From assembly GCA_001599755.1 (NCBI GenBank), contig BCHX01000003.1, positions 4,859,782 through 4,923,781 on the forward strand: a DNA stretch of 64,000 nucleotides, read 5' to 3'. The position numbers were made by a program, and so were the translations under genes. This DNA comes from Gliomastix tumulicola (Eukaryota; Ascomycota; Sordariomycetes; Hypocreales; Bionectriaceae). Under the pieces are notes generated by a model that was not told the origin of the DNA, did no database searches, and worked only from the letters and a program-made list of their open reading frames with translations. Shown here piece after piece: positions 53,497 to 64,000 of this stretch (the stretch's first letter is position 1; each line of letters opens with the position of its first letter).

Positions 53497-55849
53497 TTTT
53501 TTATGCAGGAAGTTGACCGGTTGATGATGACAATGCCGAAGTCGTTGAGTGGTCGAGATTCAAGTGGGCGTGTCGGATCCGGAGACGATGGCGCGATTTG
53601 GCTTACCCCACGTTTTGTTCGGCTACACTTCTTGACTCCGTGCTCCAGCACCTTATTCTGTGGAAGGCGTTAGAAGACTACCTTAGGGCAGGTGGGCTAG
53701 TGAAAGAATGTACTGTCAGCTGGTACACCTTGAATATATGATTGGAGAGACAGGCTGCAGTCCTCGTCAGCTGGTGAGCGTGCTTGCTGGGATGTGCCAG
53801 GTGCCTGACCTGCCCACTCACGACAAACAATTTGACAGAAGGTAGGATAGGAAAGTCGTCTAGGCAAAATACCACCGTGTCTCATGAGGTAATCTTTCTG
53901 CCGAAGACCAGCTTGGACAAAGCCCTTGCCGGGTCTGTAGGCGCTGCTGCCAGGAGTGCCACCTCCCACCAGTATATCGGGCATCAACGACCGGGGACTT
54001 GAGTCTCCAGCACGGACTAGACTGGACAATATCTGTACCTTGAGAAAATAGGAAGGCCATGGAGGTGCTGAAACCTCGTAATTTCACAAACACTGCGGTG
54101 GGCTTTGCCCCAGGAGCCGCAAATTGCGGGAAGCGACCTTTCGTACGTTCTTAAGATAGGTGAAGAAAAGACCTATTTCCGCGTCGTCGAGTGCCTACTG
54201 CAAGGGAAGCGAAGTCAAGGAAGAGAGCTGTAAAATTCAATGAGTATCAGCAGCTTAGTTGTGACGCTGCACACGATGCCTACCGGGAGGGACGTAGGCG
54301 GTAGGACGAGTTGGAGGACTGAACGCCTGCGTTTGCTGGTGTAGGATGGTGTCTTGGTAAGTGAGGAGGAAAACAATGATGTTGAAGGTGGTCAAATGAG
54401 TCACTTGGCCATGAATTTCCCTCATCGATTCTGGAAACGTCAGCGCGCTCTTTGACAGAACGGTCGGTGGTTTCATATACGTGATTCGGGTTACTGTCGC
54501 GGGGCCTGTGCGCGCGGGTGCTCTCGTATGGCTGCTGAGCGAAGGTGTAAAATGATAGAGCCCTGCTTTAAGTCAATGGCGGTGAAGAGCACTCAACGAG
54601 TTCGTGCACAAGCAAGCCCACGCAGACGATCCTGGATGGAGATACGGCGGTCTCGAAATGAAGAAGACACGATGCTGAGACGGTTGTGCTCAGCCACTGC
54701 ATGGATCGATGCTGGAAATCCACTGGTCGGTAGGTAGGTGAAGCGTCTTTTCCCGCGTGGACTGGAGGGTCGCGTCCAGATTCATGACGTCACCCTCGGC
54801 TTTGAGCAAAACATTTGACTAATTAGCTAGTTAGGCACTCGGTTTGCCAGCCAGATCGCAAACCGAATACCACACGCTCGACCTAGACCCAAGGCACAAC
54901 CGCCTTTTTCTGGGATGCAGTCGAGGAATGAAAATGGCGACATCGCTTTGCCTCCGAAGTGCCCCCTTTGGCTCATTCGCTGATGGGAATCGCAGATGGG
55001 AGACGGCGCTGACTCGCGACTGACTCGTCGCTTGCTCGCAGACCACAGCATCCGTCAGTGTACGCGACTTCTCGAGCGGACCAAACATCAATCACAGTCA
55101 CAACTTCAGGATAGCGAGACGATCAAGGCAGTACCGGTGAGCTATAGAGTTCGTGCTGAAACCCACAGTGAGAGCACAAGGCTCCATCTAGGAGAGCGCA
55201 CAACAGCTACATCGCTGGATCAAGCTCCGGAGGGGATTCATTCGCCTCCTGGCTCATTCAACGTATGAGACCTCTGTTCTTGCCTCAAGGCTTCTCATAT
55301 ATGAACACGAGTTAACAATAGCATCGTGAGCAGCAACGCCGACTCGTCATCCCACTGTGGCGCGAACGACTCGACGACAAGCAAGACCGTTTCTTCTGCA
55401 CCGACCCGTGAATATTGAGAGGAGAAGTCACTCCGAGCTTGCGACGTCTCATCGCGACTTTTAGGTAGGCAGGCTTTATCCCGTACAGCCATTTTGCGGA
55501 ATCGTTTGACACTTACAAGGCTAGTAGCTGCTCCAGACACATACAGACATCAACCATCACTTACAACTTCATTTGTGGCTAACTGCTGGCCAGTCGAGAT
55601 CCGAAGCACAAGCACGCACATCGATGCGAACTCCGACCTCTACCCTCAAGCGCACTGATACATAAAGGTCCTGTCGACAAGATACGACATATTTCCCCAA
55701 AAGCGTCCTCGTCAAAGCCTCTCCTCGGTTAGGTGAGGCCAGGCCTTTCCTCCCTGGGGCCCCTCCCTGCAGTCAGCACTCGACATTCGAACCTCCTAGT
55801 ATCTTGACCTCCCGCTCCATCTTAATCCTCCTCGTATTCGAACCAAGGA
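53497..55849. other. Gene-poor stretch
   Basis: About 2.35 kb with only short, overlapping open frames and no recognisable domain. I saw no terminal repeats, tRNA or transposase-like sequence. It separates the aldoxime dehydratase from the DUF4267 gene. Confidence 0.5.
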
Positions 55850-56242
55850 TCAGCGTCCCCCAGATGTCATGCCAGCAAACGCCCAAGCAGACAGGATACC
55901 GGCGCCGACCAGCCGGAACAAGGCGTGTCCTTGATTACCCTCCCGCCAAACAACCCAAGTGTCCACCAACGCAGCCCAACCTCCCGTGACAGCGAGCACG
56001 GTATCGACGGCCTGATAGTTGCCCTGGGCATAGAAAACGAACATGATGAGGCCGATGGCGGTGGTGCGTGCAGTGCCGACAGTCATGACGGGCGCAGCGG
56101 TGGGCGAGTCAGCAATGCGCGCTGGGAAGCCGAACGCGACCATGGCAGCGGGCGCGTTCCATAGCGGCCAGAGACCGCCAAAGGTCTGGGTTGATGCCGC
56201 GAAGAGGGCCGGGATGTGGCGGAGCTGGAAAGCAGCGGACAT
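55850..56242 (-). CDS. DUF4267-family small membrane protein
   Basis: 130-residue protein with about four hydrophobic helices. The first part contains WNAPAAMVAFGFPAR and the centre ARTTAIGLIMFVFYAQG. It ends with LVDTWVVWREG and HALFRLVGAGILSAWAF. This pattern (a G-FP motif after helix one, an R-x3-IG-L helix and a D-x-W-V loop) is typical of the DUF4267 family common in fungi. Its function is unknown. The protein is short but complete, with no intron needed. It stands alone between two gene-poor stretches. Confidence 0.8.
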   Translation of the reverse strand: MSAAFQLRHIPALFAASTQTFGGLWPLWNAPAAMVAFGFPARIADSPTAAPVMTVGTARTTAIGLIMFVFYAQGNYQAVDTVLAVTGGWAALVDTWVVWREGNQGHALFRLVGAGILSAWAFAGMTSGGR

Positions 56243-57161
56243 GATGGCGGTGATCGCTTTGATGATCGGGGATAGACTGATGGTACGGAGGTCTATCAGG
56301 AGATGCCGTCTTGGTGATTGAATGGGAACGGTGAGTCGACTCCGCTGGCTGGTGCTGGTGCTGATGCTGACATGCAGGGCCTCCGTGTAGATGAACCGAT
56401 GATTTAGCGCGACCCCAGCCCGTGCCTCTTGGACCAGGGAGTGCTTCGTTGGCGGCGCGTTGAACTTTCCCTGCCTCTAATCCTGATTGCCGACGTCAAT
56501 CACACCGCCGTCGAATTGCCTAAATTCCTCAATTGCACACAGCTCGGACTTCAACTCGCAACGACAGTGGAACATCCAAGAAGCGCCGCACGCCCACGCC
56601 GTCTCTGGCCCTTATCATGTACGTCTGTCACAGACGAGCCACCTGATGAAGCTCATACCGGCCTGCCGTATCGACTCAGGACTGCTGGAGGCGGTCGCTG
56701 AAGCGCTGGCCTTCGTGATGTGTCCATAAGAGGCATTCGCATACACCATCTCGTCATGAAATGCATTGCAGCAGCAATGCGAAGAAATAATGCCAAAAAT
56801 CAGCAGCCATGTTTCATGGAGGGTGCACAGCACCCCTGTCTGGCCGGTTGGTCAGCACAGCCACAGGGCGTTTTTGGGAGATGCGAACCACGAGCCAGCT
56901 AATAAGCGCCCTTCCTGGACGCCTTGTCTCGACCGCGCCACCTTCCTGCAGGCTCTGATTCGCCGACGGACGACTCCTCTTTGCGTTTTGCGCAAATGCG
57001 CAAACCCCAGACCTGGCCGTTCCGACGACTGCCCAAGGTGCTACAATTGACGCAGGGCCCCCCAACACTTGCTACAGGGAGCTGCTTGCTGCACGACCTC
57101 GCATTGTCGACGTCTCTCAGCGAAAAGGGGGACCACTCGAGTCTGGCTCGTGTTGCGCGGG
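56243..57161. other. Divergent intergenic region
   Basis: About 920 bp between the DUF4267 gene and the fusion regulator. A small palindromic TGCGCAAATGCGCA stretch lies near 56987-57001. No gene is supported. Confidence 0.5.
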
Positions 57162-60100
57162 ATGGCTTCTACGACGTCAAAGGAGCCGGAGACCCCAAGG
57201 GTCCCGCGCGTCAAATTTGATCCACGAGATTTTGACTCAGCCACCTCTACGAAACAGCGTAAGGCGGCGGCGACATCATCGTTGCTCAAGTATATCCCGA
57301 CAGCCTCAAATGAACGTCCGCCGTCGCTGTCCCCTCAACGCTACAGCGACTGGACGCTACAAGACGACCGTTTGCTCATGATAGCGAGTGCCCGGGGTTA
57401 CAGCTGGTCGGATATCAAAGCCATGTTCCCGGCCAAATCGCCAAATACCGTCCGCCAACAGTACGAGATTCTTCTGCCGGGAGAAGCCGAGGAGGAGGAG
57501 GAGGAGTCACAACTGGGGCGAGGGATCGACGAGATACTAAAGAGAAGAGAAGCCGACGACCCGGACACTCAGAAATTCCGGCGCCTGGCTAGGGACTACA
57601 TGTCGCAGCGCCAGCAGATCTGGGGCGACTTTGCAGCGCATGTGGGTGAGAGCTGGGAGGTCGTCGAGGCCAAGGTAAACAAAGATCTGCCCTCCTCACT
57701 CGGCAGCAGAATCACGATACGGAGCGAGGAGAGCTGACAAGGCTGTTTGATTTTAGTGCATGTCCAGCGGTATGAGACATATACGGAACGCAGCTCTCGC
57801 CGCGGCTCGTCACGATTATCCCCTTAACCAGACCAGGACCAATTCCGACAAGAGAAACATCGGATCCAGTGTGAGCAAGCTCTCTTCAAACTTTGACGCC
57901 GACAGCGGCATCTTCAGCATGACCTCGGGAACATCAAATAGGATGGGGAGCGCCTCGACCAGGCGGGAAACACCTCTTCTAGTAACCCCCCAGTCACCAT
58001 ACCAGAGCCAATGGGACGATGATGACAGTTGCGCGTTCTCGGAGCCAGATGATGGCCCCTCACTATGGTCTTCTACAGATATCGAGTCCAACGCCGGCGC
58101 TCTGGAGGCAGAAAGGACCCTTGGTGACCCTTACGATCCCAGCGGTCAGATCGCCCCTAAAGGGCTGAGAAACGTGACAAATCGGACGACATGGGAAGGG
58201 ACGAACTATTTCGAAGTTGAGGTTGGGCCACACACAGTGTCCCGCCGTGAGGATAACGACATGATCAACGCCACGAAGCTATTCAACGTTGCGGACGTGC
58301 CACGCGGTCGACGGGACGGTATCCTCAAGGGTGAGAAGGTACGCCGGGTCGTCACCGAGGGACCAACGCATCTGAAGGGTGTATGGATCCCCTACGAGCG
58401 AGCCCTCGTTTTTGCGAGCCAGTATCGACTTACAAGAGTCGTTCACCCCTTGTTTGCTCACAATATCAACACCTACGTGCGCGAGTCCCAGCCACTTGTC
58501 CAAACCGACTCAGCAACGCACGAAGCGACACAACCCGTGGCGGGAGCCCTCAAGCTGGAAAATGTTTCGAAGACAAATGTCCAATACTGGTTCCAGACAC
58601 CTAGCAGACCGAAATTCCCCCCCGAACCTGACAAGAGCGGCGATAGTGGTTACTCTGAAGGGCCCATTCCACCTGAACTTCCAATCAACTTGACATCCCC
58701 GTGGTGCCTGACAGATCAGCGCAGCCCACCCACAGAACCACCCTCCCCGGAACAGGCACAGCGGGCCCAGGCCTCTGAGGCCGAAACCGCGGACAGCAAG
58801 GCGGCTGATATGCTAAGTGCCACTAGCGAGTCTGGCCTCTCCAACTCATCGTCCTCAGAGGAGGAGGAGCCATTGGCTTTGTCAAAAGATGGCCAGAAGA
58901 GGCTCCTCCTCAATCGTCTGATGAAATACTTCTACGAGATCTTCTCTTCGTGCCCAACGCACCGAGGCACTACGAGGACGCACACCTCGGGGGGGCGGCA
59001 GGCAACGTCGGATTCTGGAAGTTTCAGGTCCGGCTCCTCGAGTGCAGGCCCTTCAAATCAGACCCTCGGTGGTGGGCGGAAACGACCTGCGGATGATGAA
59101 CCTGGAGAGGGGGATAATCAGGGTGGAAGGGCGCCAAAGAGGCCTCGTGGCAATGATCCCCTGGATGAGTCTAAAGAGGAACCGGCTAAGCGACTTGCCT
59201 GCCCCTATTTCAAGATGGATCCATCGCGGCATCACACTGCGAGATCGTGCCTGGGTCCGGGGTGGGCGACGGTGCACCGCATCAAGTACGCTCCCACTGC
59301 TATTCTCCACGGCATTGATATGAAACGCTGACATGACATAGGGAACACCTTTATCGGTGCCATTCTCGACCTATAAGCTGTCCACGCTGCCACGAGACCT
59401 TCGAGAACGACCGAGCTAAGGACGAGCACATGGCTGCGGAAGTACGATGCGAGATCATCACACGAGACGGAACGGTCCACGAAGGGTTCGACTCTACGCA
59501 AAAGGAACTTCTGCGGAGTCGTAAGAAGGCGCACAAACAGATGACAGAGATCGAGAAGTGGTACGACGTCTACATGATCCTCTTTCCCGGCGCTGATCCG
59601 ACGAACCTCCCGAGTCCATGTGAGTGCCTACACATGCGCGTCTTTAGCTAATTTACAATGGCTGACTTTAGGATGTAGACTACGAGTATGTCAGCACTGA
59701 TAATGCCGAAGGATCTTCTCCGACGTCCGAGCTCTCGCGATATGAGCAGTTCCTCAGGAGGGAACTTCCAACACGGGTGAGGCAGCAGCTTGAGATTCGG
59801 ATCGAGGAGGAACTTGAGCCGGTGGAGGAGCACCTGCGCGCTCAGCTCGTCGAGATTGTTCGCGACATGCAGCTCCAGCTGTTTGACCTCTACAAGGCGT
59901 CAAGGACAGACAAGCCCCCTGCCGAAGCCCGCGATCCCAGCGAGCAACAGGAGCAACCCGAGCCGGTGAACAGGGAGCCACAGGACGGCGTGGTTGATCC
60001 TCCCTCATCCCACGAAGGCGGTGTCGTTGAACTGCCTCAACAGAGCTTTCACGCTCCGGCTCCATTACCACCTGTCCCGAGCTGGAATCCCACGATCGAC

Positions 60101-60334
60101 GAGCAGCTGGAGGCATTCCGCCCGGAGCCGCCGTACACCGGTGACTATTTTGACGACTTCAACGGGCTTCTGTTTGATTTCCACCCGAGTCTCTTCACGG
60201 GCTCGAACTCACCTGGAGACTCTGGGTACATGTCTGTTGCTGCATTTGCCGACAGCATGCAGCCTAAGGCGCAGTCGCACCCGCAGCCAGGAGCTGGGCC
60301 AGAACATCCAACGTTTGATGGAAGGAGGGATTAG
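57162..60334 (+). CDS. SANT/Myb + APSES (KilA-N) + C2H2-type fusion protein, putative DNA-binding regulator
   Basis: Four exons, 57162-57674, 57757-59285, 59342-59619 and 59679-60334, give 991 residues. Residues 63-106 form a SANT/Myb-like unit (DWTLQDDRLLMIASARGYSW...). An 82-bp intron with GTAAAC donor, CTGAC branch site and TTTTAG acceptor joins it in frame as VEAKCMSSGMRHI. This resembles the normal end of fungal SANT proteins. Residues about 315-405 are an APSES DNA-binding domain, with NDMINATKLFNV, RGRRDGILKGEKVR and LKGVWIPYERAL. Around 650-735 comes the fungal C2H2-type block ACPYFKMDP...GPGWATVHRIKEHLYRCH...CPRCHETF, then LRSRKKAHKQ and SPYYE. The C-terminus is a coiled coil followed by an acidic/Pro-rich tail. 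If the first intron were not used, two adjacent genes (57162-57737 and 57760-60334) would result. Nuclear location is inferred. Confidence 0.85.
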
Positions 60335-60715
60335 TCCTCAATCACCCCAGATGACCTTGATGGTTCGTGTACTATGAGAAGCGAAAATGTGCATTATGAA
60401 GTCTTGAATACGAATTGTATGATAACGAGCGGTCTCTCGAGTATTTAGTGAGCTATGCATCTGAAGGTGATGTTTGGTTTCTGGTGTACTTCATGGAGCG
60501 TTAATGTGAATTCACGACAGTATAGCCCGACGCACGCAGAGAGTGAGCGAAACATTGCGACATTCTATGGTGAACATCTGACTATAGTAGTATTAAGATT
60601 ATGGCCGTTACATGTATGCTGTCATAACTAACGTCGTCGCTGAGGGGGTATCGAGTCATCGCCAAATCATCGCGCGCAAAGAAACACAGCTCACAAGCCC
60701 ACCTTCCACCACCGC
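60335..60715. other. Short convergent intergenic region
   Basis: 380 bp between the stop codons of two convergent genes. AT-rich, with no feature recognised. Confidence 0.5.
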
Positions 60716-61804
60716 CTACATCGCGTGCTGAACGTGCGGCGGAGGCGCATACGCCTGCTGGCTCCAGACCACGGGCTGGTTCACCGCAAACTCCTCCGTC
60801 TTGGTCGTGGCAGCGGCCAGGAGAAGGGCCAGCACGACGGCGAGTAAGAATGCCTCGAACACGACCGAGAGAGCGGGCAGCCAGTAGGGGTAGTCGATGG
60901 CCAGGCCTGTGAAGGGTGCTAGGTTGTAGATGCCCGCGAGGATGAGGGAGTAGAGCGACCAGGTGAGGGAGAGCGTGGCGGCAGCGATGAGCAGAATCCG
61001 GGCCTAGTTAGGTGATGGACAGTCAGGATATTTGACCTCAAGCAGGATATGATCTCTGAGTAAATGAGGAGAGGAAGGCGGGCTTACGCGACGGGTTCCA
61101 GCGATAGCTGGCATCATACACGTGAAGAGAAGGACACCAAAGGCGAAGAGGAACAGCAGAAGCCGGGCGACGAAGGCGAGGATAAACGAGGCGCGGTAGA
61201 GGTCGTACGCGTTTATCCTCCAGCTGTTGAGGCTGCTGCCGCTGAAGCTGAGGTTCAGGAAGGCCTCGAAGACGCCGAAGTACGCGAGGTCAATAAGGAC
61301 GACGAGCAGGAACGCAATCAACGCGAGGGTTCGCGGGGCGGATATCCTCCTCGTCGGCTTCACGCCGCTGGTGACGTCCTTGACGCCCAGCGCGAGCTCG
61401 AACTGGGTGAAGAGGACAGCCGCCAGGGCGACGATGCCGAAGAGAGAGCCCACGGCGGAGAGATGCCGCGCCGAGGTGCCGAAGTCGTCGCCGTTGTAGT
61501 CGTTGATGTAGTAGTAATTGAGCACCATGTTGGCGATGAAGATGGCATGTGTCCTAGGGGGGGGGGAAGTCAGTTGCCATGAAAGCCCATCCGCATCGTC
61601 GGCGCACACTCACAGAACACACAGCAGGGATGCTGTGAGAAGCCATGCCAGGCCGGCAGGGCGAGCAAAGGGCGCGAATCGGCGGTTCAGGGCGCAGCAG
61701 AGGATCGAGACGACCAACGCGACGAGAACCGTGAGCGAGTAGAAGGAGATGACGGCGATGTCGACGTCCGACCAGTCGTAATAGTAGCTGTAAGAGGAGC
61801 TCAT
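60716..61804 (-). CDS. Integral membrane protein with about seven helices
   Basis: 314-residue protein from exons 61804-61614, 61553-61088 and 61003-60716, in frame throughout. The start MSSSYSYYYDWSDVD gives a short tyrosine-rich outer N-terminus. Hydrophobic segments follow at roughly 14-35, 48-75, 95-115, 135-155, 185-212, 220-245 and 255-285. The C-terminus is a Pro/Gln/Ala tail ending HVQHAM. The layout (short N-out, seven helices) resembles fungal seven-helix membrane families and G-protein-coupled receptor-like proteins. I see no diagnostic motif, so receptor function is not claimed. Its promoter faces that of the Hsp31-like gene across 1.25 kb. Confidence 0.82.
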
Positions 61805-63055
61805 CGTGACTGCTGTGGCTGCTGCGCTGGAGTATGATGTTGCGACAGACGGAGATTGAAAGTGAGCGAGCGGTAGAGGATCGTGAATTTCAATGAAGAT
61901 GCCCGGGGGGGAACCTGGCGGTGACTCTGCTTTATTTCATTTTTCTACATCACGCGGTTGCCAAGGCGGCTGAGCCCCAAGGCATTTTCAGGCACTTTCG
62001 GCGGCGCACGAGGACCGGGTTATTGGCTGGACACGCTCGATGAGTCGCTGCGGACAGGGGCCAAGGCCTGAAAAAAACAAAGGAGAGGCACTCTTTGGCA
62101 CTCTTTTGGGGGCGGAGTGCTTGTCATTGCCACGCTAGGAGCTTTCTGTCGCGGCACAGCTCGCTGGAGCTCGGACCTATTTATGGCCCAGATCCTACAG
62201 GCCAAGGCTTGGCGGTGCGAAAAGCGAGCACTGGGGAAATTATCACGAGCATGTTTTGCCTAACGTCGTGTCATGCCATGGCTTCGGTCCCGATATCCCG
62301 GAAAAAGATGAGTGAGTACCCGGAAGAGGCTGGCTGGGAACGTCAAGGACGGTGAATAAGCACCGGCAGAGCCTCATCCAGGTACTCGTAAGCAATTCGG
62401 CACGACAAGCATGAGTTGGCGCGTCTTCCTGTCGTTGAGTACATCACACTGAGAAAATTTCAGGGGAGCGGGTGAGGCATAACCCCGGGAGTGGGTGACA
62501 TAACAAGCAAGACACCAACCTGGACTGCCTGCCCACTTCCAGCAGGGAAGACCATTAACCTATTGTCTCGCCTTTTTTGTTTGCCGCCTGATTTTATCGT
62601 GAAGAATGCGACTCGTCGTCACCTTTAGCACATGATGGATCACATCACGGCGTATAGCTAATACGATTGATACAGGGTTGAGGATGTTCGTGTTCTCGCT
62701 GCTGACGGTTGAGCTCGATCCGTGCATTCGTGAACGCGGCCGGGATAATCACATTTCACCCACATCCCGGCTCACGATGTGGTCCCTGGAACCCGAGTCG
62801 CCGATCCGAAAGCATCACTGCTAGACCAGGCTCAAGCGGAGAAAAGACGATAAACTTACAAGAGAAGCTTCACCGACTCACCGGCTAGTGTGATGCATCC
62901 AAGTTTGTCGTTCCCCTCCCAGTGGCGTCATACTAAGATCATGTGCTCACGATAACGGCTAATTCGCCAAGTACAAAAATGAGGAATCATGACCGTCACC
63001 CGGAGTAGATCGACCATTGACACACCACTGATATCAACATCAAGAACGACCGAAC
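61805..63055. other. Divergent intergenic region
   Basis: 1.25 kb between divergent genes. Open frames are short and without motifs. It carries the promoters of the membrane protein and the Hsp31-like gene. Confidence 0.5.
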
Positions 63056-63940
63056 ATGTCTCCATCATCAGATCGCTCCCCTGTCCGCGACCAGGCCGAG
63101 GATGACGCCTGGTTCCCCTCGCCATATTCCCTGTCGCAGTACACTTCGTCCAAGACCGACTTCGCCGGCGCCGACTATCCCAATGCCTACAAGGGAAGCA
63201 AATGGAAGGTCCTCCTCATCGCCACGCAGGAGCGCTACCTGAAGATGGCAGACGGCAAGTTCTTCTCGACGGGCAACCATCCAGTCGAGACGCTCCTCCC
63301 GATGATCCATCTCGACGCTGCGGGCTTCGACATCGACATCGCCACCATCTCGGGCGATCCCGTCAAGTTCGAGATGTGGGCGTTCCCACAGGAGGACAAG
63401 GCAGTCAAGGCCATATACGAGAAGTACAAGAGCAAGATCCGCAGCCCCCTCAACCTCGAGAAGCTATGGGGAGCGCGCGGCTTCACCAAGGATTCGCCCT
63501 ACCTTGCCGTCTTCATCCCTGGCGGCCACGGCGCGCTGAATGGCATTCCCTCGTCTGCCACCGTCGGAAAGATTCTCCGCTGGGCGCATGATAATCACCG
63601 ATTCCTCATCACTCTGTGCCACGGGCCTGTGAGCATGCTGGCTGCGGATATCGACAAACCGGCCGGCAGCAAGTACATCTACGAGGGCACCAAGATTGTC
63701 GTGTTCCCCGACTCTCTGGATACTGCCGCGAACATCGAGATGGGCTATATCCCGGGCAAGATGGACTGGCTTGTAGGGGAGAGGCTTTGTGAACTGGGGA
63801 TCAAGTCGTTGAATAGCGGCATCACGGGGGAGACACACAGGGATGGATACGTTCTCACAGGTGATTCCCCGCTGGCGTCGGACAATCTTGGTAAACTTGC
63901 TGCTGGCGCATTGCTTGATGAGGTGGTTAAAGCTGGGTAG
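63056..63940 (+). CDS. DJ-1/PfpI superfamily protein, Hsp31/HchA type (glyoxalase III/chaperone-like)
   Basis: Single-exon protein of 294 residues, close to the length of bacterial HchA. It would act on methylglyoxal or glycated groups without a cofactor, or as a stress chaperone; both activities are reported for the family. The nucleophile elbow reads TLCHGPVSML, with Cys188 and His189. Glu79 lies in HPVETL and Asp219 in VVFPDSLDT. Together they match the Glu, Cys/His and Asp set of the HchA class. GGHGALNG forms the oxyanion loop. There is no signal peptide. The start MSPSSDRSPV has an A at -3. The long N-terminal extension (1-48) before the first strand KVLLIAT is typical of Hsp31 rather than the short DJ-1 proteins. 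Confidence 0.93.
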   Translation: MSPSSDRSPVRDQAEDDAWFPSPYSLSQYTSSKTDFAGADYPNAYKGSKWKVLLIATQERYLKMADGKFFSTGNHPVETLLPMIHLDAAGFDIDIATISGDPVKFEMWAFPQEDKAVKAIYEKYKSKIRSPLNLEKLWGARGFTKDSPYLAVFIPGGHGALNGIPSSATVGKILRWAHDNHRFLITLCHGPVSMLAADIDKPAGSKYIYEGTKIVVFPDSLDTAANIEMGYIPGKMDWLVGERLCELGIKSLNSGITGETHRDGYVLTGDSPLASDNLGKLAAGALLDEVVKAG

Positions 63941-64000
63941 ATACATGATTCACTTCTTTTCGCGTTGCTGAAGTCGCTTAATAAATGACGTTGATTAATT

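Noticed and set aside
53497..55849. Long gene-poor stretch considered as a missed gene or element
   Set aside because: Open frames are short and overlap on all strands, without motifs or convincing splice pairs.

Overview
The window comes from a filamentous ascomycete (Pezizomycotina). Genes are split by short introns of about 43-155 bp with GT...AG ends and CTAAC/CTGAC-like branch sites. Codons are GC-rich. The gene families are typical fungal ones: highly reducing polyketide synthase, Zn2Cys6 regulator, APSES regulator, DUF4267, cutinase, and a CBM1-tagged glycosidase. The cutinase and CBM1 enzyme suggest a plant-associated or litter-degrading life (inference). I rebuilt exon joins by hand for every spliced gene. 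In each finished model the spliced length is a multiple of three, and conserved motifs read through the junctions.

Layout. (1) 1-14.6 kb looks like the end of a secondary-metabolite cluster. It holds the N-terminal two thirds of a highly reducing PKS (KS-AT-start of DH, running off the left edge), a DHA2-type drug/toxin exporter, a FAD monooxygenase, an NmrA-like atypical SDR, a classical SDR and a PhyH-type Fe(II)/2-oxoglutarate dioxygenase. (2) 15.3-23.6 kb looks like a catabolic module. It has an anion:cation symporter-type permease, a DHDPS-family 2-keto-3-deoxy acid or 4-hydroxy-2-oxoglutarate aldolase, a D-2-hydroxyacid dehydrogenase and a Zn2Cys6 regulator. (3) 24-31.4 kb holds two unrecognised genes (one with an in-frame TAG), an epoxide-hydrolase-like enzyme, a small hypothetical protein and a secreted amine oxidase. 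(4) 33.2-37.4 kb is one eight-exon gene fusing a cholesterol-oxidase-like GMC oxidoreductase to an alpha/beta hydrolase. (5) 38.5-42.6 kb has two secreted plant-polymer enzymes, a GH27 alpha-galactosidase with CBM1 and a cutinase. (6) 42.8-53.5 kb has two hypothetical proteins (one interrupted by TAG), a second Dal5-like permease, a GNAT acetyltransferase and a haem aldoxime dehydratase. (7) 55.8-64 kb has a DUF4267 membrane protein, a SANT + APSES + C2H2 fusion regulator, a seven-helix membrane protein and an Hsp31/HchA-type DJ-1 protein.

The genes most worth follow-up are the SANT-APSES-C2H2 fusion, the GMC oxidoreductase-hydrolase fusion with a Cys at the nucleophile elbow, the PKS cluster, and the two genes interrupted by TAG-CGG. 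No tRNA, rRNA, CRISPR array or intact transposon was recognised. About half of the window is intergenic DNA without recognisable content.
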